Of a stretch of DNA of 64,000 nt, positions 37,902 to 63,851 are shown piece by piece. A program made the position numbers and the translations under genes. This DNA is from Myotis daubentonii (Eukaryota > Chordata > Mammalia > Chiroptera > Vespertilionidae), in contig NC_081844.1 in NCBI RefSeq assembly GCF_963259705.1, positions 31,264,294 to 31,328,293 of the forward strand, read 5' to 3'. The stretch's first letter is position 1. The number at the start of each line of letters is the position of its first letter. The notes under the pieces are model-generated. The model was not told the origin of the DNA, made no database searches, and saw only the letters and a program-made list of their open reading frames with translations.

Positions 37902-38127
37902 GGCGGTGGCTGCCACTACCTGGTGTCACTTTCGAGTAGGATTCATCTGTGTCTCACTTTCCCACCTGTGGAACCCCCTCCCATCCCACCCCAGAAGCTC
38001 CCACAGCAAAGTCCAGTCCCCAGACTGGCCCTGTCCCCCAGCCCCAGGGGCCCTCCATACCTTCTCTCCCACTGCAGGGGGAGCAGCCAGCCCAGAGGGC
38101 CAGGGCCAGGAGAAGTCTTGGGGCCAT
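30976..38127 (-). CDS. EBI3: EBI3, beta subunit of IL-27 and IL-35
   Basis: EBI3 is a secreted soluble cytokine-receptor-like protein that pairs with IL27A (p28) or IL12A (p35). Coding exons on the minus strand: 38061-38127, 36987-37107, 35768-35946, 34548-34705, 30976-31128. They total 678 bases: 225 codons plus stop, against 229 in human; phases match at every junction. A signal peptide starts MAPRLLLALALWAG. The first FN3-type domain carries RYPMAVDCFWTLPPA, with an NST glycosylation site just after, and PDVQMFSMVPYMLNLTAVHP. The second begins at KPDPPEGV and contains WEPPRTWPFPEIFSLKYWIRYKRQGAARF. Near the C-terminus HWSLP corresponds to the degenerate WSXWS position. Introns hold SINEs, a U4 pseudogene, CTCF-like sites and a 900-bp trinucleotide array. 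The sequence looks intact and functional. Confidence 0.95.
31480..32345. other. EBI3 intron 4: unassigned repeat-like sequence
   Basis: Pyrimidine-rich sequence with phrases such as GCTGGCCGGGAACGGACTGC that look like an old retroelement. A separate segment at 32190-32345 (TTGTACATTTAGCTTAATGG) may be another relic. No exon or clear ends. Confidence 0.3.
32616..32820 (+). mobile_element. Ves SINE giving rise to the GAG/GAC array
   Basis: Forward copy from CCCTAGCCGGCTTGGCTCAG to AAATCAATAAAAAAATATTT, directly continuous with the array. AAGAAGTTAAGACA precedes it (32602-32615) and AAGAAGTTAAAACA recurs after the array (33720-33733). The array therefore lies within the SINE insertion. Confidence 0.85.
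32821..33719 (+). repeat. Giant (GAG)n/GACGAA compound array in EBI3 intron 4
   Basis: About 900 bases of pure purine-rich triplets with regular GACGAA steps spaced by 4 to 11 GAG units. It stays open in several frames on both strands (poly-E/D, poly-G/R; poly-S and poly-P in reverse). This explains the very long open frames here, which are not genes. Confidence 0.98.
33733..33925 (+). mobile_element. Ves SINE
   Basis: Begins GCCCTGGTCGGTTGGAGAG right after the second target copy and ends AAATCAATAAAATCTTTTTAA. A further TGTTAAAACA follows. Confidence 0.85.
33930..34500 (+). repeat. L1M-type 3' fragment in EBI3 intron 4
   Basis: Ordered L1 3' motifs: TGAAATTTACATGGCATAAC, TAGTACATTCACAATGTTGTG, TGTCCTGGACATTTCACATC, GGATGGACATTTGAGCGTTTCC. 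Confidence 0.75.
34929..35001 (+). pseudogene. U4 snRNA retropseudogene
   Basis: GCAGTGGCAGCACCGTAGCC followed by AATGGGGTTTATCCGGGGCG and ATTATTGCTCATTGA matches the first ~63 nt of U4 small nuclear RNA with a few substitutions. It then runs into an A-tract, as in a reverse-transcribed copy. It lacks the rest of U4 including the Sm site and has no snRNA promoter, so it should be non-functional. It lies in EBI3 intron 3. Confidence 0.85.
35040..35220 (+). repeat. L1M-type 3' fragment ending in (C)n
   Basis: TTTTTGAGACATAATTCGC, AAGTGTACAGTTCAGTGG and TTTTCATCACCCCAAAAAG are L1 3' UTR motifs. A run of about 17 C follows. Confidence 0.7.
35331..35378 (+). promoter_or_regulatory. Tandem pair of CTCF-like motifs in EBI3 intron 3
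   Basis: CGCCCTCTGGTGGC occurs twice, at about 35334-35347 and 35362-35375, 28 bases apart in the same orientation. Each fits the core of the CTCF consensus in reverse (CCACYAGGGGGCG-type). Confidence 0.6.
35455..35648 (+). mobile_element. Ves SINE, tail truncated
   Basis: CGAAACCGGTTTGGCTCAGTGG head; stops at CTCTCTGAAATC without its A-rich tail, close to EBI3 exon 3. Confidence 0.9.
36100..36265. repeat. Duplicated segment, copy in EBI3 intron 2
   Basis: CCCACAAGTACCCAAGGTTC through GAATCGGAAACAG recurs at 37148-37280 in the same orientation, on the other side of exon 2. Confidence 0.85.
36480..36830. other. AT-rich stretch in EBI3 intron 2
   Basis: Strongly AT-rich sequence with many TAAATAT/AATATT steps. 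No exon or recognised element; probably an old LINE or simple AT-rich relic. Confidence 0.4.
37148..37280. repeat. Duplicated segment, copy in EBI3 intron 1
   Basis: Matches 36100-36265 (CCTTAGAATGCCCACATTCT; GGAATCTGAAACAG) with about 20 bases missing. Confidence 0.85.
37560..37820 (-). mobile_element. Ves SINE, TCCTCACC tail subfamily
   Basis: AATCTTCACCCGAGGCGATT tail; CCACTGAACCAAACTGGCCAGG head. Confidence 0.9.
37859..37900 (+). repeat. (CT)n microsatellite
   Basis: About 20 perfect CT units in EBI3 intron 1, 160 bases from exon 1. Confidence 0.95.
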
Positions 38128-38469
38128 GACTCCTGTGGGCTCCACTTCCAGACGCTGGGCAAGGGGCCCCTTGGGAAGGCGGGGCACGCAGACCTGCCAA
38201 GCTCCCCCCTTCCCTTTCTCTGGGTTGGACTCACTGGCAGGTTCGTGGGGCCGAGGGGAGTCAAGCAGGGGCAGCAGATCCGCTAGTCCCGTTGCTGGCC
38301 ACCCTGGCCAAGGGTGCGGAAGGCTCTGAGGTGGAGGCAGGGGGAAGAGGCCACAAAAGGGAGAAGTGGAGACCCCGTGGCCTTTCCCAGCACAGTCAGT
38401 CCTTCCTTCCGGCTGCAGTGAGGAGGGGCTGGGGAAACCCCAGAGGGGACGATCGCATGGAGCAAGACA

Positions 38470-38880
38470 GAGACAGAGGCAGGAGGGGAGAGGAGAGGAG
38501 AGGGGAGGAGAGGGGAGAGGGGGTGGGAGACTCAGGAGAGGAGAGGGGAGAGCGGGTGGGAGACTCAGAGGAGAGGAGAGGGGAGAGGGGGTGGGAGACT
38601 CAGGAGAGGAGAGGGGAGATCGGGTGGGAGACTCAGAGGAGAGGAGAGGAGAGGAGAGGAGAGGAGAGGAGAGGAGAGGAGAGGAGAGGGGAGAGGGGGT
38701 GGGAGACTCAGGAGAGGAGAGGGGAGAGGGGGTGGGAGACTCAGGAGAGGAGAGGGGAGATCAGGTGGGAGACTCAGAGGAGAGGAGAGGAGAGGAGAGG
38801 AGAGGAGAGGAGAGGAGAGGAGAGGAGAGGAGAGGAGAGGAGAGCGGGTGGGAGACTCAGAGGAGAGACAGGGATGGAGA
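38470..38880. repeat. GGAGA-rich minisatellite upstream of EBI3
   Basis: Eight occurrences of GGTGGGAGACTCAG separated by variable runs of GGAGA. It starts about 340 bases upstream of the EBI3 start codon, so it lies in or beside the EBI3 promoter. Confidence 0.95.
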
Positions 38881-39510
38881 TAGACACACACAGATAAGAG
38901 CGGAGACAGAGAGATAGAGACGGAGAGAGACAGGAGGTAGGCATAGAGGAGAGAGACAGAGATTGAGACAGGGAGAGGTGAGATAGAGAAATAGACACAG
39001 AAAAAGAGAAAGTCAGGAGACGGAGAGATAGAGACACAAAGTCTAGGAAAAAAGAAGACGGGGACAGGGAGACCCGGCATCTACACGGCAGATGCCCATT
39101 CACGCGGGGACCACTGTGACGGGGTCCCCGCTTACCGGCCAGAGAGGGACAGAGCAGACCTGGGGGCAGCCCCTCCCATGACATCCTCCCAGCCACGGGG
39201 ATGCCCGGCGGCTGAAGCCCCACTGGACACCCTGCCTGCCCAGGATGAGCGAGGAAACCCCCGGGGCAGGCTGGACACGGGGGTTCACGGTCTTAGTCAC
39301 CTCCTCCCGGGCTGGGAAGGGCCGAGAAGCACCAGGGGATTTCAGGGAAGTTGCCAGGGCAGGGGGTTGGGGTAGGCTCTCCCTCCCAGGGGCTGGGCCC
39401 AGGGTCAGGAGAGTGAGGTCAGCGCAGGCGTGGCTCCTGTCTTCCCTTAACTCTGGGAGACTCTGTTCAGGGTGAACTTTCTGGCATCCATTTGACTTCT
39501 TAAAATGTTG
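38881..39510. other. EBI3 upstream region
   Basis: GAGA-rich sequence grades into GC-balanced unique sequence. The EBI3 promoter should lie between 38128 and about 39500, but no TATA box stands out. No other gene seen before the ANKRD24 3' end. Confidence 0.35.
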
Positions 39511-39513
39511 CAT

Positions 39514-39740
39514 GAGCCCTCACCGGTTTGGCTCAGTGGATAGAGCGTCGGCCTGGGGGCTGAGGGGTCACAGGTTCGATTCCGGTCAGGGGCATGTACT
39601 TGGGTTGCGGGCACATCCCCAGTAGGGGGTGTGCAGGAGGCAGCTGATCGATGTTTCTCTCTCATTGATGTTTCTAACTCTCCATCCCCTCTCCCTTCCT
39701 CTCTGTAAAAAATCAATAAAACACATTTAAAAAAATATAA
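39514..39740 (+). mobile_element. Ves SINE between EBI3 and ANKRD24
   Basis: GCCCTCACCGGTTTGGCTCA head; AAAATCAATAAAACACATTT tail. Flanking repeats TTAAAATGTTGCATGA and AAAACGTTGCATGA suggest the target duplication. Confidence 0.9.
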
Positions 39741-39872
39741 AACGTTGCATGAACACAGTGTTCATCATGGGGCTGAGACTTGGGTGCGGGAGGGGGTGCC
39801 TCACTCTCCTCACCCTGATCGGGGCCCCCCCTCCCCAGCAATCAGGCCACACATGTCCTCTGCTCAGTGAGC

Positions 39873-39878
39873 TTTATT
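39873..39878 (-). terminator. ANKRD24: ANKRD24 polyadenylation signal AATAAA
   Basis: Minus-strand AATAAA about 205 bases after the ANKRD24 stop codon (40083-40085). Confidence 0.8.
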
Positions 39879-40082
39879 CCTGGGCTGGTGTCTGGCAACA
39901 GGGCATGAGCCAGGGAACTCAGATTCCCTGATTTGGGGGAGGGAAGGCATGGCCAGGGCCTGAGAAATGGACACCCAGGGACAGTCGGGCCGGAGCCAGG
40001 CCGATCCCCACGTCCGGAGGCCAGTGCGTGGGCCCAGCTCGCTCCGTGCAGGTCCCAGCAAGCAGGGTCCGCGTGCCGGGGC

Positions 40083-57438
<17,356 letters not shown>

Positions 57439-57879
57439 GGCACCCTCGCCCTCAGCCAGAGGGGCCGGAGGGAGGGGCAGGCACGGCCAGAGCTCCGGGA
57501 TCTGGCCCAGTGGGGGGGCCAAACCCAGCACCGCCCCTTCCTCCCCGCCTTACCCGCTTGCTTGCCCTCCTCCTGGTGTCCTCTCTCTCAATGTGGGGGG
57601 GGGGGGCGGGGGGGCGGGGCAGGGAGGGGGCTGGGCTGGGCGGGGGGGGGGCTGGGAGGGGTGGGGTGGGCGGGGAGGGGTGACCTGACCTGATCGCCCT
57701 GAGGAGATGTAGCCAAGGGGCTCGGCTCCCTCTTCCCTGCAGCTGCCCACTGTCTCCCCCAGGAACTGCCTCCTGTGTGCTCTCCACCTCCTTCAAGCTG
57801 GCCGGGGCTGGCAGGAGACTCTTGGCCTGAGCCCTGGACAGACAGAGCCTCCCACTGCCGCCCTGACAGCCCAGCTCAC

Positions 57880-58200
57880 TCATCAATTCATGCATTCACT
57901 CACCCGTCATTCATTCACTGACTCATTCACTCACTCAACCCCCAGTGGGGATCAGCAGCTTGATCAACCTGAATTTGAACCCAGGGCCTCACTTCCTGCA
58001 CCGCCACATGTACCATGTGACTCCACTAAGACACTTACCTGCTTTGGACTTTACTTTCCTCATCTGGGGAATGGGTTCCAGAATAAACAGTAGCTACTGC
58101 AGAGGGTTATTGGAGGACCACATGAGATACTATATGCGAGGCACTCAGCACAGTGCACGACAGATAGTACATGTGCCATAAATGTGGGGCACTCATCAAA
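57880..58200 (+). repeat. MIR element and TTCATTCACTCA microsatellite-like stretch
   Basis: 57885-57935 is a TCATTCAC tandem. 58010-58180 shows MIR features (ACTTTCCTCATCTGGGGAATGGG, GAGGCACTCAGCACAGTGC). Confidence 0.6.
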
Positions 58201-59560
58201 AAAGGTGTGGCTGGGCCTGTGTGCATGCTAATGCTGAGTCCTGGGGGTGGAGGACAGAGCGGTGCTTAGTCTGAAAGACAGAGAAGACACAGCCTTTGGC
58301 TCTAACTCCAAGGGGCTGGCTTGTCCAGAGAAGAGCCTGAAATGGATCTCCTGGCTCAGGCCTCAGGTTTCCTCCTGGAAGGCCCCCACGGTGAGCCAGG
58401 GGCATGCCGTCCCCCTGGGGGCCCAAGCCAAGTTTTGGCATCATCTGACCCCTCTCTCACTGCACACCCAGGCCACCAGCCAACCCCACGGATGTCAACT
58501 ATGTTCAAGTCCACCCCTTCCCGCTGGTGGTCCAGCCCCATCACCAAGGTTCTATTTGGACTTCCAGCTTTTATCCCGATCCCCTTTCCTTGTCTACCAG
58601 CTTCCTAAAGCCTTCATCAGATCTCCTCTTTCTCTCTCCTGCTCCAAAGCCTCTCACGGTCTTCCCCTCCCACCCCCCAAGGTGTCTTTTTAAAATTATT
58701 TCTATTTTTAAAAAATATTTAAAGAAAAACGATTTTAAATATAATAATGTTACATGCAATCCAGCAATCTCACTTGCATAAAATGCAGACTGCTCACAGG
58801 CCCAGGGAGTCCTGTGGCAGGATCTGCACACAGTGATGATCCTCAGCCAAACCCCACCCCGGCCTGGTCTGTCAGGCTCAAGGGCTCAGAATGGATTTTA
58901 CACTTATAAATGATTGGGGGGAAAGAAAAAGAATAATATTTCGTGACACGTGAAAATTGTGTGAAATTTACATTTCAGGGTCCATAAATAAAGTTTTATT
59001 GGGACAGAGCCACACCCATCCATTAAAGACGGCCATGGCTGCCCCCAAGCTGCAATGGCAGAATTGAGGCCGGAGGGCCCAAGAAGCCAAAAATATTTAC
59101 TGTCTGGCCCTGAACAGGAAAAATGTGCCCACCCCTGTTCTAAACACCCCGCCCCTTGTCAGGTGCCTGAGCGCATCTCCCCCTACGTTATTTCCCCTGG
59201 CCCAGCCTCCTTTCCAGGCGCCACCCGCCCCTCTGGCCCACGTGGCTGATTCCTGTACCACTGTCTGCACTGGAAGCCACTCCTTCAGACAGCCTGCTCT
59301 GACCACCCTGTCACTCTCTAGCCCTTTCGTAGGGTGTATTTCTCCTTCATTGCTCTTGTCACCATCTGATGTCATACTGTGTACCTTTCTGAAAACATGG
59401 TTTCTTTTTCTTTTTTCTTCTTCCATTCTGTTTCTTCTTGGCCTCTCCCCTAGAAAGTCATTCCCAGGGATGTTGGTCCATCTTGGTTACTGCTGTATCC
59501 CTAGCAGGTACTGGTGACAGATTTTGCAGGGCCCAGTGCCAAGGGAAAATATTATTACGA
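58200..59560. other. Intergenic region upstream of ANKRD24
   Basis: Contains an old hAT/Charlie-type fragment at about 58930-59140 (AATAAAGTTTTATTGGGACA; CCATTAAAGACGGCCATGGC). Pyrimidine-rich sequence follows, resembling an L2 (TCAGACAGCCTGCTCTGACC at about 59286). No exon was recognised. Confidence 0.4.
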
Positions 59561-59573
59561 ATTTCAAGGTAAG

Positions 59574-59820
59574 CCTAGCCGGTTTGTTTAGTGGTTAGAG
59601 CATCAGTCCACAGACCGAAGGGTCTCAGGTTTGATTTCCTGGTCAGGGGCACATACCTTGGTTGAGGCTTGGTCCCTGGCACTAGTTGGGGTTCGTGTGG
59701 GAAGGAGCCAATCAATGTTTCTCTCATATCGATGTTTCTCTCTACCTCTCTCCTCCTTTCCACTCTCTTAAAATCAACAGAAAAAATATCCTCGGGTGAG
59801 GATTAACAATAACAACAAAA
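59574..59820 (+). mobile_element. Ves-related SINE, serial insertion 1
   Basis: GCCTAGCCGGTTTGTTTAGTGG head and an AAAATCAACAGAAAAAATATC tail with CTCGGGTGAGGATTA. Flanked by AATTTCAAGGTAAG (59560-59573) and AATTTCAAGATAAG (59821-59834). Confidence 0.9.
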
Positions 59821-59834
59821 AATTTCAAGATAAG

Positions 59835-60063
59835 CCGAAACCGGTTTGGCTCAGTGGATGGAGCGTCGGCTTGCGGACTGGGGGGTCCCAGGTTCGATTC
59901 CGGTCGGGGGCATGTGCCTGGGTTGCGGGCACATCCCCAGTGGGAGACGTGCAGGAGGCAGCTGATCGATGTTTCTCTCTCATTGATGTTTCTAACTTTC
60001 TGTCTCTCTCCCTTCCTCTCTGTAAAAAATCAATAAAAAAAAAAAAATAAATATTAAAAAAAA
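59835..60063 (+). mobile_element. Ves SINE, serial insertion 2
   Basis: CCGAAACCGGTTTGGCTCAG head. Flanked by AATTTCAAGATAAG on both sides (59821-59834, 60064-60077). Confidence 0.95.
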
Positions 60064-60077
60064 AATTTCAAGATAAG

Positions 60078-60280
60078 CCCGGCCTGTGTAGCTCAGTGGT
60101 TGAGCATTGACCTATGAACAGGAGGTTCAATCAGTCAGGGCACATGCCCAGGTTGCCAGCTCAGTCCCCAGTAGGGGGTGTGCAGGAGGCAGCTGGTCAA
60201 TGATTCTCTCTCATCATGGATGTTTCTATCTCTCTCCCTCTCCCTTCTCTGAAATCAATAAAAATATATTTAGAAAAAAG
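60078..60280 (+). mobile_element. Ves SINE, serial insertion 3
   Basis: CCCGGCCTGTGTAGCTCAGTGG head. Flanked by AATTTCAAGATAAG (60064-60077) and AATTTCAAGGTAAG (60281-60294). Confidence 0.95.
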
Positions 60281-60369
60281 AATTTCAAGGTAAGGGGTGG
60301 GTGGAGGTGGAGGACGATATAAGAGGGATAAATGGTGATGGAGGGAAAAATAAAATAAAGAGAAAAAAA

Positions 60370-60600
60370 TAGCCCCAGCTGGTTTGGCTCGGTGGATACA
60401 GCGTCGGCCTACAGACTGAAAGGTCCCAGGTTCAATTCTAGTCAAGGGCACAGGCCGGGTTATGGGCTCAATCCCCATTAGGGGGTGTACAGGAGGCAGC
60501 CAATCAATGATTCTCTCTCATCATTGATGTTTCTATCTCTCCCTTCCTCCTGAAATCAGTAAAAAACATATATATATATATTTTTTTTTTTAAGAAAAAG
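60370..60600 (+). mobile_element. Ves SINE
   Basis: GCCCCAGCTGGTTTGGCTCGG head; TGAAATCAGTAAAAAACATATA tail. Confidence 0.9.
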
Positions 60601-60761
60601 ATGACTATGTTTAAATAATAATTTCAGGATAGTGAGAACAGAGCATTAAACCACATAAGAACCTAAACAGGGCCTGACACACAGTACGTGCTTAATAAAT
60701 GTTTGTTGAATAAATATGAGAGAAAGAAAGAGAGAGATTGGTTTTCCAGGAAGCATTAAGG

Positions 60762-60957
60762 CAGGGGTCCTCAAACTTTTTAAACAGGGGGCCAGTTCAC
60801 TGTCCCTCAGACCGTTGGAGGGCCGGACTATAGTTTAAAAAAAAAACTATGAACAAATTCCTATGCACTTCTTATTTTGAAGTAAAAAAACAAAACGGGA
60901 ACAAATACAATATTTGTATTTGCATGTGGCCCACGGGCCGTAGTTTGAGGACCCCTG
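60762..60957 (+). mobile_element. OC1-like hAT MITE
   Basis: Ends CAGGGGTCCTCAAACT..AGTTTGAGGACCCCTG with the internal GAGGGCCGGACTATAGTTT. Perfect 8-bp target duplication CATTAAGG (60754-60761, 60958-60965). Confidence 0.9.
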
Positions 60958-61132
60958 CATTAAGGCATTGGGAGTCTATGAATCTCTAACACCCCAATCT
61001 TCTTTCTTGTGGGATTTTCCAAAACCTGAAATAAGGGCAGCAGGTCGGTGGGAGACCAGGCCCAGTTAACTCCTATTTGATGGATGGGAACACCGAGGCG
61101 CAGAGAGGGCTGGGCAAGGCCCAGCTCAAGTA

Positions 61133-61148
61133 TTGCCACCTGCTGGGG
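61133..61148 (-). promoter_or_regulatory. CTCF-like motif
   Basis: On the minus strand CCCAGCAGGTGGCAAT matches the CTCF core except at its last position. Confidence 0.4.
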
Positions 61149-61149
61149 C

Positions 61150-61980
61150 CCTGAAGAAAAGGCTGGTATTAGAGGGAGCAGAATGGAGCGGGAGGCAGCA
61201 GAGAAGGACTGGAGCAAAGGTGTGAGGGCTGGACCGTGTGTGCTGAGAAGAGAGGAATAAAGGTCCGCAGAGACTTGAGGTGGGATCTCTGCAGTCACGG
61301 GTGTTTGCTTTCTTCCCTCGGGGAGCTGAACAAAGGCTGAACCTGACTCCTGCTGCCTGCTGAGAAACTGGAGCCGGGGCGGAAGGAGAGATGGCAGATG
61401 CCTGGTGTGTGTGTTGGGGGGGGGGGGGGAATGGAGGACAAGCTACTCCCCCAGGCCTCCCAGCTGCTGCTACAGCTCCAGTTCCCCCAGCCCAACCCCG
61501 GCGCCTCCCTGCTCAGAGCAAACACTATTCCCACCCCCCAGACACCCAGAGACCCCCCTACCCAATTGGACATTTTAACACCCTCCCGTCCCCGTTCTCT
61601 CCCCCTTGACTTTGTGCCACACACCTATCAAAACACACCCATGCCCTGAATTAGGAGTCTTTTTTATTTGGTTGCACAAAACTTTTTGAAAGACTTTATT
61701 TCAAAATAAGTCTGCTTTTGAAATTAAAGTTATTTGTTTGGTTTAACTACTGGCGACAACTTCTCAGAAATTCTAATGTGAAAAATTCAAGTTAGGAATC
61801 GATTCCAAACTGGAGGTAAAAATTTAGGGTCATTCCGCAGTACATGAAACTGAGCTTATGTCATGTTTTGTAGGTTAATGAGTCATTTATTATTTTCTCT
61901 CTATTTCTCTCTCTCTCTCTTCTTTTCAATCAATGCACTTGCCCCCCGCCCCCCCCCCCCCCAAAAAAAGCCAAGATCAT
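61150..61980. other. Intergenic sequence, no gene seen
   Basis: A proline-rich open frame on the plus strand (61390-61650) lacks any family resemblance. A T-rich stretch follows from 61660, and a poly-C run lies near 61945-61962. Confidence 0.35.
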
Positions 61981-61989
61981 GTTCACAGC

Positions 61990-62160
61990 AACACAGCCTG
62001 GGAGAAGGAAGTCTGGTGCCTCAGTTCCAAGCTGTGTGACCTTGGGCAAATTCCTAAACCTTTCTGGGCCTCCATGCCTCATATATAAAATGGGGATAGT
62101 GAAAGCTACCATTTCATTAAGAGAATTAAATGCACTAACATCAGAAAAAATACATGGTAA
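61990..62160 (+). repeat. MIR element
   Basis: CAAGCTGTGTGACCTTGGGCAA, CTTTCTGGGCCTCCATGCC, GGGGATAGTGAAAGCTACC. Forward MIR core. Confidence 0.75.
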
Positions 62161-62509
62161 GATATTTATAGCATCTGAATACAAATAAAATAAAATGAAT
62201 TCAATAATACTCAATTAAAAATGAATAATAAAATTAAAATTAATTAAAAATGAAAAGCAATGTTAAAATCAATAAATAAAACAAAATAAGCTGAAAAAAC
62301 TGAGGGAACCCACAGAATGGGTGGCAACAAATCCAAAATCACCCAGCTTGTCCAGGGCAGGATTCTAACCCAGAGCCACCTGACTTGGAAACCAGGATTG
62401 CGGCCCTGCCTCCGTTTTCTGGCTTTCAAGGACTCCTCTGGCTGGGCCCTCTCTGCCCTCAGCACCCCCTTATGTTCTCTGCTCCAGCCAGAGGAGCCTG
62501 CTTATAATC

Positions 62510-62721
62510 CAGTGGTTCTCAACCTTCTGGCCCTTTAAATACAGTTCCTCATGCTGTGACCCAACCATAAAATTATTTTCGTTGCTACTTCATAACTGTA
62601 ATGTTGCTACTGTTATGAATCGTAATGTAAATATCTGATATGCAGGATGGTCTTAGGAGACCCCTGTGAAAGGGTCGTTCGACCGCCAAAGGGGTCGCGA
62701 CCCACAGGTTGAGAACCGCTG
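62510..62721 (+). mobile_element. SPIN-like hAT MITE, 212 bp
   Basis: CAGTGGTTCTCAACC..GGTTGAGAACCGCTG with a perfect 8-bp duplication TTATAATC (62502-62509, 62722-62729). Same length as the copy at 40967-41178, in the opposite orientation. Confidence 0.9.
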
Positions 62722-62770
62722 TTATAATCCCGTATGTCCCTAAATCAACCAGGCCCGGTCTAGCCTTTAC

Positions 62771-62990
62771 CAGTGGTTCTCAACCTTGGCTGCACATTAG
62801 AATCACCTGGGAATCTTTTTTAAATCCTGATTTCTGGGCCTCATCCTCCAGAAATTATTTCTTTGTTACTAATATTGTGGCCCCACCCCCATAACAAAGA
62901 AATAATTTCCGGAGGATGAGGCCCAGAAATCAGGATTTTAAAAAGATTCCCAGGTGATTCTAAATGTGCAGCCAAGATTGAGAACCACTG
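62771..62990. mobile_element. Palindromic MER5-like hAT element
   Basis: Begins CAGTGGTTCTCAACCTTGGC and ends GCCAAGATTGAGAACCACTG. The two halves (62771-62869, 62890-62990) are reverse complements of each other with only about five differences, around a 20-base centre. Confidence 0.85.
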
Positions 62991-63418
62991 CTCTAAACCT
63001 TTGCCCATGCTGGTCCCCATCCTTCTTCCAGGTTCCTCTCCAGCGCTGCCTCCTCCAGGCAGCCTCTCTGATTGCTCTGAGCTATGCCTGCCGATAGAAG
63101 GCCCTATCACTTGGTGGAAAGTCAGGCACATGTGTGTTTGAACCTCATGCTACCACTTGGCTTTGTGTGCTCTGTGACTGGCAGAGGGGAGGTAACCTCT
63201 CTGGGCCTGGTTTCTTCGTGCTGTAAGTGCTAAGTCACGCCTGACCAAGGTCAGCACAAAGGGGCACTCTGACTCTACATGCAAATCCTCACTGAGGTCT
63301 CTTAATCTACGCCCTGGGCTGGCCCCCACATTGGCAGGAACTGGGGGGCAGGAGGGGGTGGGGATGACTGAAGAAGCAGCATTTCCCTCTGGAGGTACAC
63401 AGTCCAAGATATAGTTTC

Positions 63419-63660
63419 AAGCCCTGGCTGGTTTGGCTCACTGGATAGAGCGTCAGCCTGAGGACTGAAGGGTCCTCGGTTTGATTCTGGTCAAGGACAC
63501 GTACCTCCACTGCAGGCTCGATCCCCGGCCCTGGTTGGGGTGCATGCAGGAGGCAACCAATCGATGTTTTTCTCTCTCTGTCTCTCCCCCTCCCTTCCAC
63601 TCTCTCTAAAAATCAATGGGAGGAAAAAATTAATGGAAAAATATTCTCCGGTGAGGATTG
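63419..63660 (+). mobile_element. Ves-related SINE
   Basis: GCCCTGGCTGGTTTGGCTCACTGG head and a CTCTAAAAATCAATGGGAGG tail ending ATTCTCCGGTGAGGATTG. Confidence 0.9.
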
Positions 63661-63851
63661 AAAAAAAAGCTAGCTTTAAGGGAAGCCAGCTGAACCCCAC
63701 CTCAGGGCCTTTGCACTGGTTATTCCCTTTGCCTGAAATGCAGTTCCCTCAGGTAAACACACAAGTCCCTCCTTCTTTCCCTTCTGGTCTTTGCTCTAAT
63801 ATCAGCTTCTTGGAAAGGCTTTTGCTGACAACGGGTTTAAAGGTGCAACCT

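Noticed and set aside
38292..38917. Arg/Glu/Gly-rich frames up to 201 codons upstream of EBI3
   Set aside because: They are translations of the GGAGA minisatellite in several frames.
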